Positions 32,657-41,714 of a stretch of 64,000 nt of DNA are shown here, piece by piece. Numbering within the stretch: the first letter of the stretch is position 1; each line of letters opens with the position of its first letter. The stretch spans positions 1 to 64,000 of the forward strand of contig JAFQQW010000053.1 in NCBI GenBank assembly GCA_017410375.1, in the 5' to 3' direction. The notes below the pieces were generated by a model. The model worked only from the letters and a program-made list of their open reading frames with translations, was not told where the DNA came from and did not search any database. The translations under genes were made by a program, and so were the position numbers. Source of the stretch: Clostridia bacterium. Its GTDB lineage: Bacteria; Bacillota; Clostridia; RGIG6154.

Positions 32657-33316
32657 TTAGCAAATTTCTGTCATATTTTCTAAAAATAAACCGTCGCGGT
32701 TTATCCGGACACATTCCATCTCAAAATCAGGGATGTATTTTTTAAGTGCATCCAGCACAACCGTCGCTTTTAAGCTTGCGCCGTCTGCACAGGACAAAAC
32801 AAGAAGCATGTCCAAAATCTTGCCGTTTACAGAAGCCTCTGCATTTGCAATAGAGGGCTTGATGTCCGTTTCCGCAATTCCCTTTTTGGTTTTCTTGTCC
32901 ACCAAAATTTCGGATTGATTCAAAACGGCTTCAATCTTTTTCTTAAGCTCCGGAATTTCCTTCTTCAGTTCCACATAAACCGTATAGGCTGCAAGCTGTA
33001 AGCAACTGGTTTTCTGTTGCGGTTCGGAAGCTTCGGAAATTCGTATATCAGGCGGCAGCGCTTCGTTCAACCGTCCGCAAAGCTCTGCAAACGAAAGCTT
33101 CTCATCCAGTTCAATATCCATGTATTCTTTTGTACCCGTGACCCCTAAAGGCAACGGAAAACCGATAGATATCTTCTGGTGCGGATTAAAGCCCTGGGAA
33201 TAGGATATCGGAAGTTCTGCGCGTTTAAACGCTCGCTGAAACATGCGCATCAAATCCAGGTGTGACACATATTTTGCGTAGCCTGTTTTAGAAAAAGTCA
33301 ATCGGTATTTATACAC
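32657..33316 (-). CDS. DUF2344 / TIGR03936-family radical-SAM-linked protein
   Basis: A 219-residue protein opening with YRLTFSKTGYAKYVSHLDLMR (excerpt: KYVSHLDLMR), then ISYSQGFNPHQKISIGFPLPLGVTG (excerpt: QGFNPHQKIS), the marks of the DUF2344 family. These proteins nearly always follow a TIGR03960 radical SAM gene, as here, and are sometimes fused to it; their joint reaction is unknown to me, though the pair sits near RNase G and ribosomal protein genes in many Firmicutes. Start GTG 33316 has GGGAGG upstream and overlaps the preceding stop by 8 nt. Confidence 0.9.
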   Translation of the reverse strand: MYKYRLTFSKTGYAKYVSHLDLMRMFQRAFKRAELPISYSQGFNPHQKISIGFPLPLGVTGTKEYMDIELDEKLSFAELCGRLNEALPPDIRISEASEPQQKTSCLQLAAYTVYVELKKEIPELKKKIEAVLNQSEILVDKKTKKGIAETDIKPSIANAEASVNGKILDMLLVLSCADGASLKATVVLDALKKYIPDFEMECVRINRDGLFLENMTEIC

Positions 33317-35144
33317 AGTGTCCACCTCCCAGCGCAATTGCACCGCATCCGGTACAGCCCTTTCGGCAATCGGGAGTTGTAATTCCCTGCTCTGCCTTTT
33401 CTCTTTCCCGTTTTAAAAACGCTTCACTTACGCCTACATCAATATGTGACCAGGGCAAAATTTCATCAAATTCACGCTTACGGGTTGCATAAAAATCAGG
33501 GTCAACACCACAAGCCTTAAACACATCCATCCATCGTTCAAAGCTAAAGGTTTCATCCCAACCATCAAATTTACAACCCATTTCATGTGCCTTTAAAAGC
33601 ACTTTGCAAAGATTTCTGTCACCGCGTGCAAACACCGCTTCCAGATAAGACACTTTGCTTTCATGCCAGTTGTATACAATCTGACGCTTACGGATAGAGT
33701 GCTTTAAATTCTGCTGTTTTTCCACAACAGATGCTATTTTCTCCTGAGGATCCCACTGGAAAGGCGTAAAGGGCTTCGGTACAAAAACAGACGTGGAAAC
33801 CGTAACTTTCACACCACGGTTTTTGCCCTTTGGCACGCAATTATAATAACAATCCACAACCTTTTCTGCAAGTTCTCCGATGCCCATAACATCTTCCATA
33901 GTTTCAGTAGGCAAACCCATCATAAAATAAAGCTTTACCGTATTCCAACCATTGGAAAATGCCAAGGCTGAGGAATTCATCAGGTCGTTTTCGGTAACGC
34001 CTTTGTTAATAACATCTCTCAAACGCTGTGTACCGGCTTCCGGTGCAAAGGTAAGACCTGTTTTGCGAACCGCCTGCACCTTTTTCATTAAGTCCATAGA
34101 GAAGTTGTCCACCCGAAGAGACGGCAAGGAAAGGCTTACCTTTTTTTCCTGTGTCACTTCTAAAAGACGGGACATCATTTCTTCCAGCTTCGAATAATCA
34201 CTTGTACTCAATGATGAAAGGGACATTTCATCATATCCTGTATTTTTTATAAGCTTTTCCGCAAGCTCTGTGATACGGTCAACCGATTTTTCCCGAACGG
34301 GTCTGTAAATCATGCCTGCCTGACAGAAGCGACACCCACGGGTACAGCCACGGAAAATTTCAAGCATGATTCTGTCGTGCACAATCTCTGTAAACGGAAC
34401 TACAAGCGTTTCGGGATAATATGCCTTTGACATGTCGTGAATGATACGCTTTTGCGGTCTATCTGCCGCAAAATCACGGTTCTTTGCAATTTTTTCCACC
34501 GTTCCGTCCGCATGATAAGTCACGTCATAATATTTTGGTACATAGATACCGTCAAGCTTTGCAATACGTTCCAAAAAAGTTTCACGTTCTTCGCCATTGT
34601 TTTTCCATTCAACGTATTGGTCAATGACTTCATTGAAAATTTCTTCGCCCTCACCGAGCATGACAAAATCCACAAAATCTGCTAACGGCTCAGAATTATA
34701 TGAGCAGGGACCGCCCACACAAACAAAGGGGCCGTCTGTTCGCTCCTTTGAAAGAAGCGGAATATTTGCTAAATCCAGCATATTCAAAACATTGGTGTAG
34801 CACATTTCGTACTGCAGTGTAAAGCCCACCAGATCAAAATCGGAAACCGCTTTTTTATTTTCAAGAGAATACAGCGGAATATTATGCGAACGCATCTTTT
34901 CTTCCATGTCAATCCATGGTGCAAACACACGTTCACAAAGACTATCCTCCCGTTCATTAATCATATGGTATAAAATCTTCATACCCAAATGAGACATACC
35001 GATTTCGTAAGTATCCGGAAAACAAAAAGCCACTTTGCAGGAAGCTTTATCAAAATCCTTTACTATGCTTCCCATTTCGCCGCCGATATAGCGGGCAGGC
35101 TTTTGTACATCCAGTAAAAATTTTTCTATATCTTCGATTCGCAT
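33309..35144 (-). CDS. TIGR03960-family B12-binding-like radical SAM protein
   Basis: A 611-residue radical SAM protein. The N-terminal 200 residues resemble a B12-binding-like Rossmann domain (VAFCFPDTYEIGMSHLG, FVCVGGPCSYNSEPLADFVD in part). The radical SAM core begins near 268 with EIFRGCTRGCRFCQAG, whose CxxxCxxC holds the [4Fe-4S] cluster. APEAGTQRLRDVINKG is also typical. A Cys-rich tail ends CRKGCTGCGAIALGGGHC, which may bind a second cluster. It is directly coupled to the DUF2344 gene. Substrate unknown. Confidence 0.92.
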   Translation of the reverse strand: MRIEDIEKFLLDVQKPARYIGGEMGSIVKDFDKASCKVAFCFPDTYEIGMSHLGMKILYHMINEREDSLCERVFAPWIDMEEKMRSHNIPLYSLENKKAVSDFDLVGFTLQYEMCYTNVLNMLDLANIPLLSKERTDGPFVCVGGPCSYNSEPLADFVDFVMLGEGEEIFNEVIDQYVEWKNNGEERETFLERIAKLDGIYVPKYYDVTYHADGTVEKIAKNRDFAADRPQKRIIHDMSKAYYPETLVVPFTEIVHDRIMLEIFRGCTRGCRFCQAGMIYRPVREKSVDRITELAEKLIKNTGYDEMSLSSLSTSDYSKLEEMMSRLLEVTQEKKVSLSLPSLRVDNFSMDLMKKVQAVRKTGLTFAPEAGTQRLRDVINKGVTENDLMNSSALAFSNGWNTVKLYFMMGLPTETMEDVMGIGELAEKVVDCYYNCVPKGKNRGVKVTVSTSVFVPKPFTPFQWDPQEKIASVVEKQQNLKHSIRKRQIVYNWHESKVSYLEAVFARGDRNLCKVLLKAHEMGCKFDGWDETFSFERWMDVFKACGVDPDFYATRKREFDEILPWSHIDVGVSEAFLKREREKAEQGITTPDCRKGCTGCGAIALGGGHCV

Positions 35145-35166
35145 TTGTACCTCCGGTCATACACTA

Positions 35167-35988
35167 TTATACAGTATCTATTGTACTACAAAACGTATCA
35201 TTTTGCAATTGTTTTTGTAAAATTTCAGCAAAATTAATTTCATAGCCGAAATTCGCCATCGCTTCCATAACCTGACGCAATGTCACAGACCCTAAAAAGG
35301 CACATTTTCCATCCAGTATATCGAACATAACCTCTCCTGCTTTGGAATTGAATTTCAATACACGGTTTGCTTTAGTTTCCGCAAAAACCGCGTAATGGGT
35401 GATTTTTTGAATTTCACGACGGCTACCAAAAGATAAAATTCGCGGTTCTTTTTCACTACATGCCAAAAAGATCGCAATGATAAGAACAGAAAAATTCACA
35501 CCTGTTTTATAAAACAGTACTACCCCAATACCAAACAATAGAACTGTTAAAATCAATGCTGTTACATGCATGATGCGGATGGCTTTTTCTTTTCCCACCT
35601 CTTCTGTGAGAATAGCTTTAAGTATCCTTCCCCCATCTAATGGCAAAACCGGCAATAGATTGATGAGAAACATAAATAAATTGGACAACATAAACAGCTC
35701 ATTTTGCCAAAAAAACTGCACACCAAGCAACAAAAGATTTGTCAAAGGTCCTGCCAACGCCGTCAGGCATTCAGCCCGTTCATTTTTAAAAGGTTCTGCT
35801 TCCATACAAACGCCCCAGGGCATAAAGCTGACTCTCAAAACGGCTGTACCCGTAAGATGTGCTGCCAGAATATGTCCGCATTCATGTAAAAATGCTACGG
35901 CAAAAACCAAACAAACTTCAACTCCGATACCCATGCAGAAGCTTAAAAAAAGCAGGCATAAAAAAAGAGGATTCATGTACATACGCAT
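35167..35988 (-). CDS. spoIVFB: SpoIVFB-like M50 intramembrane metalloprotease
   Basis: A 273-residue membrane protease. HECGH in the second hydrophobic segment (residues 35-39) provides the zinc site, and PVLPLDGGRIL in a later helix gives the third ligand. The C-terminal 70 residues are a soluble regulatory-looking part rather than a standard CBS domain. In Bacillus SpoIVFB cleaves pro-sigma-K in the mother cell; the gene order minD, SpoIVFA-like, SpoIVFB supports the same role. The ATG overlaps the previous stop (TGATG). Confidence 0.85.
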   Translation of the reverse strand: MRMYMNPLFLCLLFLSFCMGIGVEVCLVFAVAFLHECGHILAAHLTGTAVLRVSFMPWGVCMEAEPFKNERAECLTALAGPLTNLLLLGVQFFWQNELFMLSNLFMFLINLLPVLPLDGGRILKAILTEEVGKEKAIRIMHVTALILTVLLFGIGVVLFYKTGVNFSVLIIAIFLACSEKEPRILSFGSRREIQKITHYAVFAETKANRVLKFNSKAGEVMFDILDGKCAFLGSVTLRQVMEAMANFGYEINFAEILQKQLQNDTFCSTIDTV

Positions 35989-36230
35989 CAATCCCCTTTG
36001 TTATTTTCAGTAATCGGCTGAAAAACAGACCGCACATCCACTGTATAGGTCAGATAATGTTTAATCTTATCACACACCATCTGCACCCGCGGGTGCTCAC
36101 TCACAGATATTCCCCATATCACAAGAAATATAAGCAATGCTGTTATACTTTGTACAACGGTTTTCACCGCAAATGCCTGTTCGTTTTTTGCCCCTCTTTT
36201 AGTTGTATACCTTCTGTGTCTGTTCCGCAT
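35988..36230 (-). CDS. spoIVFA: minimal SpoIVFA-like membrane protein without LytM domain
   Basis: An 80-residue protein: a basic N-terminus (RNRHRRYTTKRGAK), one membrane segment (about 27-43), and a short tail with VCDKIKHYLTYTVDV. Position between minD and spoIVFB is that of SpoIVFA, and the tail resembles the region just after the membrane helix in SpoIVFA and related M23-type proteins. Those proteins are usually 200 or more residues with a C-terminal LytM domain, which is missing here with no frameshift remnant visible. The start is ATG 36230, preceded by ACGGAGG; the frame extends to 36257. Assignment is mostly by context. Confidence 0.6.
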   Translation of the reverse strand: MRNRHRRYTTKRGAKNEQAFAVKTVVQSITALLIFLVIWGISVSEHPRVQMVCDKIKHYLTYTVDVRSVFQPITENNKGD

Positions 36231-36281
36231 CGCAAAAGCCTCCGTTCCTGTTATCAATATATGCGAAACAGTATTGTTTAT

Positions 36282-37061
36282 TCAGATTTTCTTTTTACGC
36301 AGAAATCTTTTTTTCACAGGTATATCCACGAGCGGAATATGTTCTCCGTTCAGACGTTTTGCCGCCTCTAAATACGCTTTGCTTGCCGAATCCTTTTCAT
36401 TCAAAGCAATCGGCTGACCGTTGTAACCGGACAAAAGCACCGAATCACTGTCCGGCACCGCACCCACAAGCTGTACCGCCATATTTTCCACAACCTGTAA
36501 AATGTTCGGCATTTTCCCACGACGCACCAGTTCCGTTTTAAACCGATTGACCAGAAGCTTTAATTCTGCATCATATTCATCACAAACAACACTTGCGATT
36601 CTGTCCCCGTCGCGCAAGGAAAACGGGTCATGATTGGCAACAATCAGGACTGTATCCGATACCGCTATCGCCGCACACACATTTTCGCCGATGCCTGCAG
36701 GACAATCTAAAATAATATAATCAAATTTTTCACGAACCTGTTCTGCAAAGAATTGCATTTCCGCATCAGAAACCGCATTCTTTTCTTTAAATTGCGCAGC
36801 CGCAAGAAAAGAAAGCAAAGGATATTTATCGCTCTGCACCAACGCATCCTCCACTTCGCACGCTCCGCTTACAACATCCAGCACATCATACACAACCTCA
36901 TTCTGAAGTCCCAGCGCCAGATCTAAATTGCGAAGTCCGATATCCAGATCCACAACCAAAGTATTCTTTTGTAATTTTGCAAAGGACAATCCAAGATTTG
37001 CAACTGTAGTCGTTTTACCTGTGCCGCCTTTCCCGGAGACGGCCGCTATGATTTTTCCCAA
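36282..37061 (-). CDS. minD: septum site-determining ATPase MinD
   Basis: A 259-residue ParA/MinD ATPase. The deviant Walker A GKGGTGKTT is at residues 10-18, and the switch region DIGLRNLDLALGL and FDYIILDCPAGIG follow. The last residues (VKKRFLRKKKI) form a basic amphipathic helix suited to membrane attachment. MinD positions the division inhibitor MinC; neither MinC nor MinE is encoded next to it. The start is TTG 37061 with AAGGAG eight to nine nt upstream, because no ATG lies near. It follows mrdA by 12 bp. Confidence 0.93.
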   Translation of the reverse strand: MGKIIAAVSGKGGTGKTTTVANLGLSFAKLQKNTLVVDLDIGLRNLDLALGLQNEVVYDVLDVVSGACEVEDALVQSDKYPLLSFLAAAQFKEKNAVSDAEMQFFAEQVREKFDYIILDCPAGIGENVCAAIAVSDTVLIVANHDPFSLRDGDRIASVVCDEYDAELKLLVNRFKTELVRRGKMPNILQVVENMAVQLVGAVPDSDSVLLSGYNGQPIALNEKDSASKAYLEAAKRLNGEHIPLVDIPVKKRFLRKKKI

Positions 37062-37073
37062 AAAAATCTCTCC

Positions 37074-39104
37074 TTATTGCAACAGCATATGCGGTTCATA
37101 TGTGTCGCTGACTTTCTGATTTTCAAAATACGTTTCAAAAACCGCTCTTGCAATGGGTGCCGCAGTCGAACCGTGACCACCATGATCCAGAACAATTGCA
37201 ATCGCGATTTCCGGCTTATCAAAAGGTGCAAATGCTATGAAAATACCGTTACTCGAGCCGTTTAGCACTTCCGCGGTACCTGTTTTACCGCCAACCGCAA
37301 TCTCAAAATCCTTAAACACGCTTTTAGCGGTTCCCTCTTCTGTAACTTTTTTCATACCGTTTTTTACAGCATTTAAGTTTTCGTCGGATATATCTATTTT
37401 ATCCACAACCTCTATCGAGGTTTGTCGCAAAATCTCACCTGTGCCTGTTTTCTTTACCGCTTTGAGTAAATGTGGACGATAACGCGTTCCGCCATTGGCG
37501 ATGGTCGCCGTATAATTTGCCATCTGAATCGGTGTAAACAGATTATCCGACTGACCGATGGCCGCCTGCAGAGTATCGCCGGCATACCAGATTCCGTCGT
37601 TTGCTTCACGGGCTTCCCGGGATGCAACAAGTCCTTCTGCTTCTCCTCCGATTTCAATACCTGTTATCTGACCCAACCCGAATCTTTTCGCATAATCAGC
37701 AAGACTGTCAATACCAAGACGTCTGCCTACCTCAAAAAAGTAATAGTTACAGGAATCCTGTAAGGCCAGCGCTGTATTTACATAACCGTGTCCTTCGCCG
37801 GTGTTCCGCCATTCTAAACAGGACGGCTGATAATCTTTATAATAGGTATATTTTCCTTTATCCTCAATCAGGTCATCCGCTTCGATTTTATCTTCCTCCA
37901 GTGCCGCAATAGCCGTCAGAGGTTTAAAAGTAGAGCCGGGAGAATAGGTACCTGCTAAAGCTCTGTTCCATAAAGGATTTGCAGGATTGTTTAAAAATTC
38001 TTCGTATTTGGCATTGTACTCTGCAGGATTAAAACCCGGATAAGACGTAATTGCCAAAATTTCACCGCTATTTACATCCAGACAAACCGCAGAGCCTGCA
38101 TTACAATCGATATAACCGCTTTGCTGCGCACTTTCAATGGTAGCTTTTAAGGTTTTCTCCATAACCGATTGCACTTCCACATCCAAAGTCAGCAACACTT
38201 CATTGCCGGGTATCGGTTCTCTGGATTCTACAATCTGTTCCCCTTCACCGCTCATGCGTGCTACACTGCGCATGCCGTCAAAACCACGCAAATCAGACTC
38301 ATAGGTGTATTCTATACCCTGCTTGCCGATAATCGCATCCATGGAATAGCCTTCATCCTTGAGTTTTTCGTATTCCTCCTGATAAATCAGCCCAACATTG
38401 CCCAAAATATGTGCCGCCAGCTCCTGATTCGGATAATATCGGATTTGTTCCTGCGCCACCACAATAGAAGGATACTCCCAGTTATTTTCCTTTACAATCG
38501 CAACGGTATTCATGGAAACATCCGACGCAATCGTATAAGGATTTTCTTCTGAATAGCCACGAAGGCGAATTTCATAAATTACACCAACGGTTTTTCTTTT
38601 CAAATCAAGACTCAGACCGGGCTTTACATCGTATTTATCTGCCAAAAACAATATCGCCTCCTGCGCCGTGGCATTCGGGTCGATACCGTATTCTGCTTTC
38701 CATTCCTTCAATCGCTTTTTTGCACCCTTCCCTGTCATGGTAAAAGAAAAAGGCGCTTCCTTTGTAATAGGCAACGAATCTCGTACGGTTCCGCCTTCCT
38801 TGTCAATCAAACGAATTACACGCGCAATCACATCCGCCCGTTCATCTGATGACAAGCCGGACGGCTTTATCTGCACCGAAAAACAGGTTCGGTTTCCAAC
38901 CAGAACATTACCGTAGCGGTCAAGTATTTCACCGCGCGGAGCTTCCACCGTCATGGTCAGATATTTTTTTTGTTCCGCTTCTTCCCGATACCGTTTTCCT
39001 TCTATAATTTGCAGTTGAAACAGCTTGAGGACACATAATAAACACATAATACCTGCAATAAAAAGCAGCACATATGCCCGACTTGTATCGTTTTTGTTAT
39101 ACAT
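37074..39104 (-). CDS. mrdA: elongation-type penicillin-binding protein 2
   Basis: A 676-residue class B transpeptidase with one N-terminal membrane anchor (about 8-26), a dimerisation domain (GEILDRYGNVLVGNR) and the catalytic domain. Active-site motifs are STFK in YSPGSTFKPLTA, SCN in LQDSCNYYFFE and KTG in GGKTGTAEV. It cross-links side-wall peptidoglycan together with the Mre proteins and a SEDS glycosyltransferase. It follows mreD with a one-base overlap, as expected for a rod-complex operon. Confidence 0.94.
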   Translation of the reverse strand: MYNKNDTSRAYVLLFIAGIMCLLCVLKLFQLQIIEGKRYREEAEQKKYLTMTVEAPRGEILDRYGNVLVGNRTCFSVQIKPSGLSSDERADVIARVIRLIDKEGGTVRDSLPITKEAPFSFTMTGKGAKKRLKEWKAEYGIDPNATAQEAILFLADKYDVKPGLSLDLKRKTVGVIYEIRLRGYSEENPYTIASDVSMNTVAIVKENNWEYPSIVVAQEQIRYYPNQELAAHILGNVGLIYQEEYEKLKDEGYSMDAIIGKQGIEYTYESDLRGFDGMRSVARMSGEGEQIVESREPIPGNEVLLTLDVEVQSVMEKTLKATIESAQQSGYIDCNAGSAVCLDVNSGEILAITSYPGFNPAEYNAKYEEFLNNPANPLWNRALAGTYSPGSTFKPLTAIAALEEDKIEADDLIEDKGKYTYYKDYQPSCLEWRNTGEGHGYVNTALALQDSCNYYFFEVGRRLGIDSLADYAKRFGLGQITGIEIGGEAEGLVASREAREANDGIWYAGDTLQAAIGQSDNLFTPIQMANYTATIANGGTRYRPHLLKAVKKTGTGEILRQTSIEVVDKIDISDENLNAVKNGMKKVTEEGTAKSVFKDFEIAVGGKTGTAEVLNGSSNGIFIAFAPFDKPEIAIAIVLDHGGHGSTAAPIARAVFETYFENQKVSDTYEPHMLLQ

Positions 39105-39607
39105 CAGCGTCCTAAGCCTCCTTTGTCATAATTCAGTTTTCTGAACAGCCACGCATAGAGAACATACACAAATACAGCACAAAATGTATTTATAAATGCC
39201 TGCGGAAAAATCAATTTTGTCAGTGCATACGCAACTGCACCGGTTTGCTCGCCTACAATAAAAATCCAGTACTGAACCAGTTCTGTTGCAAAGGTTAACA
39301 CAAACGTAAAAATCAGTACGGTAAGCAAAGTTTGTCTGAATGCATATTTGGTTGCCAAATGAACCGCCAATGCCGATGCAAGAGAAATGATAAGATACAC
39401 AAAATCAACCCCGCCCAACAGGCAATCCATGAAAAAACCGCAGACCGCCGCACCGATATAACCTAAGACATAATCAAAAGAGGTCAGTACTATGATCGCA
39501 GTGAGCATCAAACCATAATTATACCATCCAAAGCAAATGTGATGGGTAAACGTAACCTGCAAAAGAGTCAGAAAAATCGTAAAGGCAATCACAATTATTT
39601 TTTTCAT
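39104..39607 (-). CDS. mreD: rod shape-determining protein MreD
   Basis: A 167-residue integral membrane protein with about five hydrophobic helices and few polar residues. Typical family features are the short length, GYIGAAVCGFFMDCLLGG in the middle and the position between mreC and mrdA. It is part of the side-wall elongation complex. Sequence conservation is low in this family, so the call leans on context. Confidence 0.88.
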   Translation of the reverse strand: MKKIIVIAFTIFLTLLQVTFTHHICFGWYNYGLMLTAIIVLTSFDYVLGYIGAAVCGFFMDCLLGGVDFVYLIISLASALAVHLATKYAFRQTLLTVLIFTFVLTFATELVQYWIFIVGEQTGAVAYALTKLIFPQAFINTFCAVFVYVLYAWLFRKLNYDKGGLGR

Positions 39608-39610
39608 ACC

Positions 39611-40429
39611 TTATGCCTCCGTTTTGAGGACAAGCACCTCTTGTACCCGTTGGAAATCCACCGCAGGCTTTATGATAGCGTAGCTTCCGGACCCGGTTTC
39701 GGACTTTTCAAAGGATTCAACAGTTCCGATTACGATCCCTTCCGGATACACACCGCCCATGCCGGAACTGATAATGGTATCACCTGCAACAATATCGGCA
39801 TCCTCGGTAATGTTTGTCATCCGGCATTTTCCGTCATGCATCAGGGTAATATGCCCTTCAACCAGAACATAGTCGCCGTTTCTTGCCACCTTACCGCTTA
39901 CCGCATGCTCGGTATCAATAACCGCCACAACCTTAGCCCAATTCGGTCCAACTTCGGCAGTACGTCCTACAAGACCGTTGCCGGAAATGACCGGTTGGTT
40001 AGATTTAATACCATCCCCTTTACCTTTATTGATGGTAAAGGTACTGAACCAGTTCCCGTCTTCCTTTGCAATAATTTCTGCCGCCACAGTATCCAGCTTA
40101 GTATACGCCTCCCGAAGTGCAAGCAACTTATTCAGACGTTCATTCTCACGCTTTAAGCCTTCATACGCGGCAAGCTCATTTTCCAATGTAGAAAGCTGTA
40201 ATTGAAGCTTTTGATTCTGTTTGTGTACACCCCCGGCATGGGTTATGGAATAAACCAACCCGGAAACACCTTTGCTTCCGCTGTTCATGGCAGATGTAAA
40301 CGGTGAGATGATTGTACCCCCGATATTCAGAACAAAATTACGAAGCGGCGGAATCAATGCAACAAGTAATACAACCGCTAATATAATACAAAGCAATCTT
40401 TTCTTTTTAACATTCATCTTTCTTTTCAT
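39611..40429 (-). CDS. mreC: rod shape-determining protein MreC
   Basis: A 272-residue single-pass membrane protein: membrane helix about 10-28, a coiled-coil segment (about 60-95, QLSTLENELAAYEGLKRENE in part), then the beta-rich periplasm-side domain with GDGIKSNQPVISGNGLVG and GDTIISSGMGGVYPEGI. It scaffolds PBP2 and MreD. No mreB gene lies upstream in this window. ATG 40429 has AAGGAG upstream and overlaps the previous gene by 23 nt. Confidence 0.93.
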   Translation of the reverse strand: MKRKMNVKKKRLLCIILAVVLLVALIPPLRNFVLNIGGTIISPFTSAMNSGSKGVSGLVYSITHAGGVHKQNQKLQLQLSTLENELAAYEGLKRENERLNKLLALREAYTKLDTVAAEIIAKEDGNWFSTFTINKGKGDGIKSNQPVISGNGLVGRTAEVGPNWAKVVAVIDTEHAVSGKVARNGDYVLVEGHITLMHDGKCRMTNITEDADIVAGDTIISSGMGGVYPEGIVIGTVESFEKSETGSGSYAIIKPAVDFQRVQEVLVLKTEA

Positions 40430-40931
40430 ATATAAACTCCTTCAAAAGTCGTGTTTTCCGTCCAATCAGCCAAGCAATACCTCCACAAAGCAAACCGCAC
40501 GGAACACTTCCGATTAACAGATATGATAGATAATACAGCGGAGCTGAAGACTGCAAAAAACAACATGCCACCGCAATCTGTCCCACCTGAAACAAACTGC
40601 TGCCCAAAACACTGATGCCCAAAATACTGCATTTACCTGTTTTCATTAGCATACACATGCCAAGCACCGCAAAAGAAATGCCAACAGCACCGTAAAAAAT
40701 GCTCATGGCTCCCGAGAACAAAAATCCGCTGAGTACCGCCTTTAACAAACCTACCCCTAAGGCATATTTTGCTCCGAAAGCAAATAGCGCCACTAAAACA
40801 GCAAGGTTGGAAAAACCGATTTTCAATCCGTAAAGCGGTATAACAGGAAAAAAGGTGCTTTCTATGTATCCTAAAATCAAACCAACCGTAACAAGGCAGG
40901 CACAAGTCAGATTTTTCTTAGTAGCTGACAC
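40407..40931 (-). CDS. Gx transporter / heptaprenyl diphosphate synthase component I-like membrane protein
   Basis: A 174-residue hydrophobic protein with five or six membrane segments, IPLYGLKIGFSNLAVL near residue 32 and GVGLLKAVLSGFLF. This pattern matches the 'Gx transporter' family, ECF-type substrate-binding-like proteins often found next to a NusG-II protein and FAD:protein FMN transferase in Clostridia. The ligand is not known. Start GTG 40931 with AAGGAG 9 nt upstream, overlapping the NusG-II gene by 14 nt. Confidence 0.85.
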   Translation of the reverse strand: MSATKKNLTCACLVTVGLILGYIESTFFPVIPLYGLKIGFSNLAVLVALFAFGAKYALGVGLLKAVLSGFLFSGAMSIFYGAVGISFAVLGMCMLMKTGKCSILGISVLGSSLFQVGQIAVACCFLQSSAPLYYLSYLLIGSVPCGLLCGGIAWLIGRKTRLLKEFIYEKKDEC

Positions 40932-41271
40932 CGTCCACCGCTCCTTCCCCTGAAACCGTGATAACCAAACGATTGGGCAAGCAAATCAAACTCTCTCCAC
41001 ATTTGGAAATCGCACCGGCATCCATTTCAAGCTTGTCTTTGCAAGTGGTGTTAACAACGCTTGCTTGTCCGTTTTCAATTTTTACGGTGTTTTCTCCGAA
41101 TTCGGATTGAATGTTTACCACAGCGTCTTTGGACAGGCTATATACACTGTTCAGCTCTCCGTTTACATAAATTTCAATTTTAGAACCGCTTTGCTTTCCA
41201 CCAAGTGAAAACAGCAGACCGATACCAACAAACAAAACCAGACCGCATACAAAAAAATCCCATTTTTTCAT
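40918..41271 (-). CDS. NusG domain II-containing protein
   Basis: A 117-residue protein with one N-terminal membrane segment (about 6-23) and a single NusG domain II: IEIYVNGELNSVYSLSKDA, then GENTVKIENGQASVVNTTCKDK and CLPNRLVITVSG (shown in part). The two Cys and the CLPNRLVI motif are characteristic. It is exposed outside the membrane and is often linked with Gx transporters and extracellular electron or flavin systems; the exact role is unknown. Its ATG overlaps the dut stop. Confidence 0.9.
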   Translation of the reverse strand: MKKWDFFVCGLVLFVGIGLLFSLGGKQSGSKIEIYVNGELNSVYSLSKDAVVNIQSEFGENTVKIENGQASVVNTTCKDKLEMDAGAISKCGESLICLPNRLVITVSGEGAVDGVSY

Positions 41272-41714
41272 ACGCCGGTAGATCCGAATCCGCCGATTCC
41301 CCGCTCTGTTTCATCTAAATCGGAAACTTCCTGCAGATTCACCTGCGAAACAGGCATAAATACCATTTGTGCTATTCGGTCACCGGGATAAATCGTAAAA
41401 TCAGATGTGCCGAGATTAATCAGTGCACACTTGATTTCTCCGCGATAATCGCTGTCAATAACACCTACACTGTTTGCAAGTGCAATGCCGTTTTTGCACG
41501 CAAGACCGCTTCTGGCAAAAATGAACGCACCGTAAGAGGCATCAGGAATAGAAATGGCGATTCCTGTCGGTACAAACTGCGTTTCACCCTTTTTCAGCAA
41601 CAAAGGCTCTTCCAATGCAGCTTTTAAATCCATCCCGGCACTGCCTTCTGTCGCATAAAAAGGTAATTCCGCATTGTCTCTGAGACGTTTGATTCTGACC
41701 GTGATTTTACTCAT
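41268..41714 (-). CDS. dut: dUTP diphosphatase
   Basis: A 148-residue trimeric-type dUTPase that keeps uracil out of DNA and supplies dUMP for ThyX. The five motifs are visible: GSAGMDLKA (24-32), FARSGLACKNG, GVIDSDYRGEI, GDRIAQMVF and the C-terminal ERGIGGFGSTG lid. Coupled by overlapping start and stop codons to zapA and the NusG-II gene. Confidence 0.96.
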   Translation of the reverse strand: MSKITVRIKRLRDNAELPFYATEGSAGMDLKAALEEPLLLKKGETQFVPTGIAISIPDASYGAFIFARSGLACKNGIALANSVGVIDSDYRGEIKCALINLGTSDFTIYPGDRIAQMVFMPVSQVNLQEVSDLDETERGIGGFGSTGV

